Of a DNA stretch of 13,474 bases, positions 7,618-13,474 are shown in pieces. Source of the stretch: Bacteroidota bacterium (GTDB lineage: Bacteria > Bacteroidota > Bacteroidia > Chitinophagales > Chitinophagaceae); the NCBI GenBank assembly GCA_023423015.1, contig JAFAGE010000163.1:1-13474 (forward strand), given 5' to 3'. Every line of letters begins with the position of its first letter. The first letter of the stretch is position 1. Both the position numbers and the translations under genes were made by a program. The notes under the pieces were generated by a model that saw only the letters and a program-made list of their open reading frames with translations, made no database searches and was not told where the DNA came from.

Positions 7618-8802
7618 ATGAACCCGGCAAATGAGCGCATCAGGGAGCTTGCATTGAAGTGGACCAATGGAACGATTTCGGAAGAAGAACGTGAAGAGTT
7701 TCTCCTATGGTACAACAATGCCGATAATGGCGAACCTCTGCATATTCCCGGGCAGGTAGCGAAAAACGAGCTGATACATAGCCTGCGATTGCTTTCCAAC
7801 ATTTACCGCGAAGCAGGAATAATCGAACAGGAAGACGAAGAAACAGCACCAATAATCCCCATTTATCGCCGTGCCTGGATAAGGTATGTAGCCTTGTTTA
7901 TTCTCCTGGTAGGAGCTGGGGCGTTGGTGTACCAACTTAATAATGAAAAACCCAAACAGCAGATCATTGTTCAAACTCCGGTTGAAGAGAATGATGTGAA
8001 AGCACCTTCTTCCGTGCAGGCAATGGTGGTGTTCGACGATGGAAAACAAATTGTTCTCGATTCGCTGGCAAAAGGGCCTGTACGTGTGAACAATGGTGCA
8101 GAGTTCCTGAAAGTGGAAGAAGGTGAAATTGTTTATACACCGGCAACGACAGACAAGCAGGTGTTCAGCACACTTATAAATCCCAGGGGGAGCCGCGTGA
8201 TACAGGTTACCCTGGCAGATGGAACAAAGGTGTGGCTGAATTCGGAGAGCTCTATCCGTTATCCGAATGTGTTTGCGGGTAACAGGAGAGAAGTTGAAGT
8301 GACGGGGCAATCTTATTTCGAAGTAGCGAAAAACGTAAACGCTCCGTTTATTGTGCGCACCAGCAACATGCAGGTAGAAGTATTGGGAACACATTTCGAT
8401 ATTAATGCTTACCGTGATGAAGAAAATCTGGCAGTAACATTATTGGAAGGCTCTGTTCGCGTAAGTAATGATAACTTTGATGCTTTGGAATTAAAGCCGC
8501 GTGAACAAACACAGCTGAATCACGCTGGAAAACTTAGTAAACACCGGAACGTAGATATTGAAAAAGTGGTAGCATGGAAAAACGGAAAGTTCGACTTCGG
8601 TTCGAAGACAGATCTCAACACCATTTTAAGGCAGATAACGCGCTGGTACAACATTGAACTGGAATCAGGTGTACCAGGCAACAAATACTACGGAGGTTCT
8701 ATTTCGCGCGATGTGAATCTCTCGGAAGTATTAAAAGTTCTGGAAACTGCCGGTGATATAAAATTTTCAGTACGTGAAAACAAATTGAGGGTCCTGCAAT
8801 AG
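7618..8802 (+). CDS. FecR-family transmembrane anti-sigma factor
   Basis: This 394-residue membrane-spanning sigma regulator binds the ECF sigma factor inside the cell and receives the receptor signal in the periplasm. Residues 1-85 are the cytoplasmic anti-sigma part (RIRELALKWTNGTISEEE, with the W15 and EEF/WY pattern of this family). A single membrane helix lies at about 89-106 (RYVALFILLVGAGALVYQL). The FecR domain spans about 184-283 and contains PRGSRVIQVTLADGTKVWLN (189-208), EVTGQSYFEVA (227-237), PFIVRTSNMQVEVLGTHFDI (243-262) and LLEGSVRV (275-282). A C-terminal DUF4974/STN-like domain at about 323-393 begins KFDFGSKTDLNTILRQITRW. It lies between its sigma gene and the SusC gene, the standard order. 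The ATG at 7618 gives the normal N-terminus and full length. It is intact, with all expected domains. Confidence 0.95.
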   Translation: MNPANERIRELALKWTNGTISEEEREEFLLWYNNADNGEPLHIPGQVAKNELIHSLRLLSNIYREAGIIEQEDEETAPIIPIYRRAWIRYVALFILLVGAGALVYQLNNEKPKQQIIVQTPVEENDVKAPSSVQAMVVFDDGKQIVLDSLAKGPVRVNNGAEFLKVEEGEIVYTPATTDKQVFSTLINPRGSRVIQVTLADGTKVWLNSESSIRYPNVFAGNRREVEVTGQSYFEVAKNVNAPFIVRTSNMQVEVLGTHFDINAYRDEENLAVTLLEGSVRVSNDNFDALELKPREQTQLNHAGKLSKHRNVDIEKVVAWKNGKFDFGSKTDLNTILRQITRWYNIELESGVPGNKYYGGSISRDVNLSEVLKVLETAGDIKFSVRENKLRVLQ

Positions 8803-8812
8803 CTATAGCTAT
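8799..8812. repeat. 14-bp palindrome ATAGCTATAGCTAT across the fecR stop codon
   Basis: The 14 bases are fully self-complementary and are also two ATAGCT units in tandem. The TAG stop of the anti-sigma gene (8800-8802) lies inside. It is followed by TATACC and not by a T run, so it is not a normal terminator. It may be chance. Confidence 0.35.
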
Positions 8813-8865
8813 TATACCTTATTCATGATCGTTTAGTCCTGCTTTAGAAAACAGACACAGTTGGT

Positions 8866-8901
8866 AAAACAAAAGCCGGAAGTGTTGGTAGCGCTTCCGG
8901 C
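8866..8901 (-). terminator. Strong hairpin between fecR and susC, oriented as a minus-strand terminator
   Basis: GCCGGAAG (8875-8882) pairs perfectly with CTTCCGGC (8894-8901). The stem can extend inward by four more pairs (two G-T) to a three-base loop at 8887-8889. On the plus strand it is preceded by AAAACAAAA (8866-8874) and followed by AACATTTGG, so a proper T tract (TTTTGTTTT) exists only for minus-strand transcripts. In plus-strand RNA the same hairpin would form in the fecR-susC gap and could still reduce read-through or shield the susC mRNA 5' end. Confidence 0.6.
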
Positions 8902-8933
8902 AACATTTGGCCCAACTGACAATGTTCTGAGGA

Positions 8934-8947
8934 TTGTTAATTGTTAA
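8934..8947. repeat. Tandem TTGTTAA repeat before the susC start
   Basis: TTGTTAA occurs twice without a gap, ending 19 bases before the preferred ATG of the SusC-like gene. It probably belongs to the untranslated leader or a promoter-proximal site. No clear Bacteroidota -33/-7 pair is seen around it. Confidence 0.4.
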
Positions 8948-8966
8948 CCAAACAACTCACAAATGT

Positions 8967-11900
8967 ATGCCTTTCACAAGGAAAACGATTTTACTTGCAA
9001 TGAAACTTTCTGCCGCCTTAATGCTCATCGCCTGTTTACAGGCTGCCGCCAGCGGGTATACGCAGATATCGCTTGAAGAAAAGAATGCACCGCTGGAAAA
9101 AGTGTTTCGCGACCTGCAACGGCAGAGTGGCTTCGACATCTTTTACTCTTACGATGCCATTGAAAGAGCTGGTCCTGTTACTGTTAAGTTGAACAATGTT
9201 AGTCTTCCCGATGCCCTCAACGAAGTGTTGAAAGGCAAAAATCTCACTTACGAGATAGTCGGAAAAACCGTGGTTATAAAGGAACGCAAACTACCTGCAA
9301 TGCAGATGGTCGCCACGGTGGCAGCACAACCCCCGATCTCCGGGCAGGTGCTTAATGAACTTGGACAGCCATTACCGGGTGCTTCTGTAAAAGTTAAAGG
9401 TTCGTCGCGCGGAACCTCCACCGATGAAAACGGCAACTTCAACCTGAATGCTGAAAAAGGACAGATCCTTGTTATCTCCTTTGTTGGTTACGACGACAAA
9501 GAAATTACTGTAGGTGAAGACGCTGTTCTTGCTGTGCAGATGGAACTTTCGGTAAACACGCTTAATGAAGTGGTAGTTGGTTACGGTACGAGAAAAAGGC
9601 AAAACGTTACAGGCGCAGTGTCTTCCGTTACCGGCGAAGTAATTCGTGCACGTCCTGTAACAAATACATTAAATGCATTACAGGGTCAGTTGCCCGGCGT
9701 AACGATTCAACGTGGATCGGGCAAACCTGGCGCAGAATCGTACAATATCAACGTTCGCGGTAATTCGACGGTGGACAGAAATCCCAACGACAACCTGGAT
9801 GCAGGTAATGCGCCTCTGGTATTGATCGACGGATTAGCCGGAAGCATGGACCTGCTAAATCCTGACGATATTGAATCTGTTACTGTGCTGAAAGATGCCG
9901 CTGCCTCAATCTATGGAGCGCGTGCTGCAAACGGTGTGGTTCTCGTTACCACAAAGAAAGGTAGTCGCGGTACACCTAAGATCAATTTCAGCTCGAATGT
10001 GGCGATGTCAAAAATCGCCGGAATGATGAATAGTCCAACGAATTACGAATTCGCAGTGATGGACAATGAGGCAAACATCCACGCAGGTGCCACACCGATG
10101 TACACGCCGGAATTGCTTGAACGTATCCGCAACAACGATCCCAATCCCATTCCGCATCCATTGTATGGTGGCTGGAACCTGTTCTTCACTAATACTGACT
10201 GGCGCAGCGAAGTATATGCTCCCGGTTTTCAACACAAAGAAAATCTCAGCATTTCAGGTGGTGGTGATAATTCAAGATATTTTTTGTCGGGTGGTATTCT
10301 CGACCAATATGGTGTGATCCGTCACGCGAAAGATAATAACCGGCGCTATAATCTGCGTCTGAATTACGACTATACATTCACAAAATGGTTGAGGCTTGAA
10401 TCCAAAGTAGCGATCGAAAGTCAAAAACGAACAGACGTTGGCGGTAACGGCTCCTGGTCTGGAACGGTGATCGAGAGTGTATTCGGAATGCCTAATCATC
10501 CTGTATATACTCCCGAAGGAAAATTCTTTGCGCAGGGAGGTTGGGGAAATGCCGTTGCACAGGCAAAAGAAGGCGCCACTGCAACATTTCTTTCGCGCAC
10601 CATCAACACCAACTTCAAACTCGTTGCTGATGTATTGCCGGGTTTAAGGTTTAATGTGCAGGGAGGAATCAACTACCGTACCGACAAAGATGAAGACATT
10701 GGTAAGCCTGTTCCGCTTTACAACTGGGATGGAAGCCTTGCATACTACGACATTGCGAATCCAAGCTGGATGTCGCTGCTGAACCGGGAAAATACATACC
10801 GCAATATCACGGCATATGCAGAGTACAATAAAGAAATAGGCAATCACGAATTCGGGGCGATGGTTGGAACTTCGCACGAAGAGAATGATATGGAATGGTT
10901 CAGCGCAACGCGCGACAATTTTGTATCGGAAGAAGTATGGTCGATCAATCTTGGTGGAACCAATAATATGTCGAACGATGGAGGTGGAAATCACTGGGCG
11001 ATCAACTCCGTGTTCACACGTCTTAATTATATTTTCAATCGCGAATACCTGCTTGAAGCGAATATCAGGTACGATGGAAGTTCCAGGTTTGCTGACGGAC
11101 AGCGCTGGGGATTTTTCCCGGGTATTTCTGCAGCATGGAGAATTATTGAGCGGCCATTCATCCGCAACCTCAACGTGTTTGATGACCTTAAATTAAGAGT
11201 ATCGTATGGAGAAACAGGAAACCAGGAAGGAATTGGATTGTATGATCACCTGCAATTAATCACTACAACAGGACGTCCCAATCCATATCCGTTTGGTGCC
11301 GGTAGCCAGTCGCGTTCAGCAGCACTCGTGGGAATGGTGGCTACGAACAGAACATGGGAAACACTGGTGAACAAAAACGTGGGATTGGATGCGTCGTTCC
11401 TGCGCAACAGGTTGAATTTTACGTTCGACTACTTCATCAAAACAAACCGCAATCTTCTTATCCCGGTAACATATCCAACGTTACTGGGAGCAATACCTCC
11501 TTATTCAAATTCGGGTGAGTTGCAAACAAAAGGCTTTGAACTTACACTCGGATATAAAGGCGGAAATTCAGGTGGCTTTGAATACAATGCGCGTGTATTG
11601 CTGAGTGACGCGAGAAACCTGCTTGTAAATTATGGCGGAGCCGACACTTATGCACCAGGAATGAATTTCGTGCGCGAAGGCTATCCGCTCAATACCTACT
11701 TCGCCTATGAATTCGACGGACTGATCCGGGATCAGAAAGAACTGGAAGAATACAAACAATTACAAGGAGTGCCGAGTGATATCGGTATTGGTGACGCAAG
11801 GTTCAAAGACATCAATGGCGATGGAATAATCAGCCCGTACAGCAACGTGCCGGGAGAAGATGGCGACGTGATTAATGTAGGAAGCATCATTCCGCGCTAC

Positions 11901-12371
11901 AATTTCGGTGTAAACCTCGGTGCGAGATATGCCGGCTTCGACATCTCTGTTTTCCTGCAGGGCATTGCGAAAAGAACAATGTTCCGTGAAGGTGAATATG
12001 CAATGCCGTGGAGCGACTGGTGGAGACAACCTCCGCAGTTCTATTACATGCAAACATGGAACGAAGACAGGCCAGATGCAGAGTATCCCCGTCTGAGTCA
12101 TGGTGAGATCAGGAAATGGAACTATCAACCTTCCACACTGCAGAAAATCAATGCTGCCTACGTGCGCCTGAAGAATCTGCAGGTAGGATACACATTGCCG
12201 GCCTCGTTTGCAAAACGCCTGGCTATGTCGAACGCGAGAATCTATTTCAGCGGCCAGGATATCTGGGAAATCACCAAGGTGAAAGGTGGATGGGATCCTG
12301 AATCATCGACCAATGGATTCAACTATCCCTTCCAGCGCATGTATTCATTCGGATTGGATGTAACCTTTTAA
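8967..12371 (+). CDS. SusC/RagA-like TonB-dependent transporter with N-terminal STN signalling domain
   Basis: This 1134-residue outer-membrane importer works with a SusD lipoprotein. The start is placed at ATG 8967 (MPFTRKTILLAMKLSAAL), the usual start in this family. A longer frame from TTG 8934 adds 11 residues ahead of the signal peptide and is unlikely; ATG 9000 is a second option. Domains are: signal peptide 1 to about 31; STN at about 33-107 (LEEKNAPLEKVFRDLQRQSG, ending TVVIKERK), which contacts FecR in transducing receptors; carboxypeptidase-regulatory-like domain at about 124-190 (ISGQVLNELGQPLPGASVKV); the SusC link EVVVGYGTRKRQNVTGAVSS near 201; and a plug to about 332 (LQGQLPGV, VLIDG, IESVTVLKDAAASIYGARAA). 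The barrel then runs to the terminal aromatic in YSFGLDVTF. A DINGDGII calcium-loop-like motif lies at about 948-955. The susD-like gene starts 12 bases after the stop. Expression is probably driven by the upstream ECF sigma factor. Substrate unknown. Confidence 0.95.
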   Translation: MPFTRKTILLAMKLSAALMLIACLQAAASGYTQISLEEKNAPLEKVFRDLQRQSGFDIFYSYDAIERAGPVTVKLNNVSLPDALNEVLKGKNLTYEIVGKTVVIKERKLPAMQMVATVAAQPPISGQVLNELGQPLPGASVKVKGSSRGTSTDENGNFNLNAEKGQILVISFVGYDDKEITVGEDAVLAVQMELSVNTLNEVVVGYGTRKRQNVTGAVSSVTGEVIRARPVTNTLNALQGQLPGVTIQRGSGKPGAESYNINVRGNSTVDRNPNDNLDAGNAPLVLIDGLAGSMDLLNPDDIESVTVLKDAAASIYGARAANGVVLVTTKKGSRGTPKINFSSNVAMSKIAGMMNSPTNYEFAVMDNEANIHAGATPMYTPELLERIRNNDPNPIPHPLYGGWNLFFTNTDWRSEVYAPGFQHKENLSISGGGDNSRYFLSGGILDQYGVIRHAKDNNRRYNLRLNYDYTFTKWLRLESKVAIESQKRTDVGGNGSWSGTVIESVFGMPNHPVYTPEGKFFAQGGWGNAVAQAKEGATATFLSRTINTNFKLVADVLPGLRFNVQGGINYRTDKDEDIGKPVPLYNWDGSLAYYDIANPSWMSLLNRENTYRNITAYAEYNKEIGNHEFGAMVGTSHEENDMEWFSATRDNFVSEEVWSINLGGTNNMSNDGGGNHWAINSVFTRLNYIFNREYLLEANIRYDGSSRFADGQRWGFFPGISAAWRIIERPFIRNLNVFDDLKLRVSYGETGNQEGIGLYDHLQLITTTGRPNPYPFGAGSQSRSAALVGMVATNRTWETLVNKNVGLDASFLRNRLNFTFDYFIKTNRNLLIPVTYPTLLGAIPPYSNSGELQTKGFELTLGYKGGNSGGFEYNARVLLSDARNLLVNYGGADTYAPGMNFVREGYPLNTYFAYEFDGLIRDQKELEEYKQLQGVPSDIGIGDARFKDINGDGIISPYSNVPGEDGDVINVGSIIPRYNFGVNLGARYAGFDISVFLQGIAKRTMFREGEYAMPWSDWWRQPPQFYYMQTWNEDRPDAEYPRLSHGEIRKWNYQPSTLQKINAAYVRLKNLQVGYTLPASFAKRLAMSNARIYFSGQDIWEITKVKGGWDPESSTNGFNYPFQRMYSFGLDVTF

Positions 12372-12383
12372 TCGAACTACATT

Positions 12384-13474
12384 ATGACTATCAAACATTC
12401 TTTATATATCATAGCTGCCTGTTTCTTCATCGTTTCGTGCGAGAAGAAACTCGACCTGGTTCCCAGGGACCAGATTTCTGACCCATCGTTCTGGCAAAAG
12501 CCGGAAGACTTCAAACTGGCTGCGAACGATTTCTATTACGGTCTGAACGAAGGATTATTTTACGAAGACCTGAAATCGGATATTGCTTTTGGCTCGGGAG
12601 CAAATGCATACAGCAACGGCTCATATCTGCCACAGGCAAACTCCGACTTGTGGGATAATGCCTACGAGAATATCCGCTCTGTAAATTACCTGCTGCAAAA
12701 AGCAAATGAATCCTCACTGGGTTCGGAGATTGACGCGCCGGTAGGAGAGGCCAGGTTTTTTAGAGCGTATTACTATTTCAACCTGGTGAAAAGTTTTGGC
12801 GGAGTGCCTTTGGTTGACACTGTTCTGGATGTGAATTCAGATAAATTATACATCGGGCAATCAACGCAATTTGAACTTGCCGACTTTATGATCGCTGATC
12901 TGCAGGATGCTGCTGCAAAACTTCCTGCTCAAAGCACCCTGCCAGGTGAAGACATGGGTCGTGTGACAAAAGGCGCTGCCCTTGCACTTATGGCGAGAAT
13001 AGGGTTATACATGGGCACATGGGCCAAATTCCATGGTGAGGGCGACGCAACAAAATATCTCAACATAGCTATAGATGCTGCGGAAGAGTTGATCGCGTCC
13101 AACGAATATGAATTATTCAAGGGTAGGGGAGACGACAGCTACAAATACCTGTTTTTACTTCCCGGCGACGACAGCAAAGAGGTGATTCTCGCAAAACGTT
13201 TTTACCTGAACAGGATCACTCACAACTGGACACGTGAACTCTGGTTCAATGCAGTTGTTCCCACTAAGAATATGGCCGACCAATACCTGGCGCAGGACGG
13301 ATTGCCCGTAACAAAATCTCCCTTATTCCAGGGTTATTCAACACTTACGAGCGAATTTCAGAACAGGGATCCCCGCATGTCAATGACGTTCATTGTTCCG
13401 GGAAGCAGCATCTTCTTTGAAGGAGGAATTCTGCAGCCAACATTCCCCGGTTTTACAGGGACCAATGCAACACG
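12384..13474 (+). CDS. SusD/RagB-family nutrient-binding outer-membrane lipoprotein (3' end outside window)
   Basis: The frame is open from ATG 12384 to the right edge: 363 complete codons plus two bases. SusD proteins usually have about 500-600 residues, so roughly a third is missing. The N-terminus MTIKHSLYIIAACFFIVSC is a lipoprotein signal with lipobox IVSC; the lipidated cysteine would be C19, followed by EKKLDLVPRDQIS. SusD hallmarks are the EARFFRAYYYFNLVKSFGGV segment from E122, GRVTKGAALALMARIGLYMG at about 192-211 and later TPR-like helices. It lies on the cell surface as the lid of the SusC barrel and captures the substrate. The 12-base gap to susC indicates one transcript. The binding-site region is only partly visible, so the ligand cannot be named. 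Confidence 0.95.
   Translation, partial: MTIKHSLYIIAACFFIVSCEKKLDLVPRDQISDPSFWQKPEDFKLAANDFYYGLNEGLFYEDLKSDIAFGSGANAYSNGSYLPQANSDLWDNAYENIRSVNYLLQKANESSLGSEIDAPVGEARFFRAYYYFNLVKSFGGVPLVDTVLDVNSDKLYIGQSTQFELADFMIADLQDAAAKLPAQSTLPGEDMGRVTKGAALALMARIGLYMGTWAKFHGEGDATKYLNIAIDAAEELIASNEYELFKGRGDDSYKYLFLLPGDDSKEVILAKRFYLNRITHNWTRELWFNAVVPTKNMADQYLAQDGLPVTKSPLFQGYSTLTSEFQNRDPRMSMTFIVPGSSIFFEGGILQPTFPGFTGTNAT

Noticed and set aside
7705..8394. 229-codon minus-strand open frame opposite the anti-sigma gene
   Set aside because: Its product is rich in Cys, His and Phe with no domain pattern, and the sense strand is a complete FecR protein. Typical antisense shadow.
9024..9038. Lipobox-like LIAC in the SusC signal peptide
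   Set aside because: SusC barrels with a standard signal peptide often have Cys here. The AAASGYTQ stretch that follows looks like an ordinary signal-peptidase I site before the STN domain.
1..13474. A new defence system, CRISPR array, prophage or transposon
   Set aside because: No spaced repeat array, transposase, integrase, nuclease or defence-type domain is seen in any frame. Every long frame is explained by common Bacteroidota families.

Overview
The window looks like chromosomal DNA from a Bacteroidota bacterium, most likely a Chitinophagaceae-type soil or plant-associated organism. The reasons are a complete ECF sigma / FecR anti-sigma / STN-containing SusC / SusD cassette, a separate TonB-dependent receptor with an OMP_b-brl_3-type barrel, a roughly 790-residue double-FtsX permease, and start codons without clear Shine-Dalgarno sequences. 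This assignment is by gene style only; no marker gene is present.

Layout: (1) Positions 1-1827, minus strand, carry the first 609 codons of a rifampin-phosphotransferase (rph) family enzyme. The reading frame is open to the left edge, so the C-terminal swivelling His domain lies outside. (2) A 200-base divergent intergenic region (1828-2027) holds a 9-bp inverted repeat, four tandem 7-bp units and a 12-bp palindrome. (3) Positions 2028-4424, plus strand, encode a TonB-dependent outer-membrane receptor without a SusD partner. (4) Positions 4548-6917 encode a MacB/FtsX-type ABC permease with no ATPase beside it. (5) Positions 6977-7555 encode an ECF sigma factor and 7618-8802 its FecR-type membrane anti-sigma factor. 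(6) Positions 8967-12371 encode a SusC-like transducing receptor with an N-terminal STN domain. Twelve bases later (12384) a SusD-like lipoprotein begins and runs off the right edge.

How they work together: regions 5-6 fit the standard trans-envelope signalling unit. Substrate capture by SusD/SusC would signal through the SusC STN domain to the periplasmic part of FecR. FecR would then release or activate the ECF sigma factor, which would drive susC-susD. The substrate cannot be read from this window because no glycoside hydrolase, peptidase or binding-protein gene is visible. The rph-like gene is the most distinctive item: it belongs to a family known for phosphorylating rifamycins, and it sits back to back with an outer-membrane receptor.

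No gene-free stretch exceeds 300 bases. I found no tRNA, rRNA, CRISPR array, insertion sequence or clearly new multi-gene system. Most of the window is ordinary Bacteroidota accessory content with a few small DNA structures worth checking.
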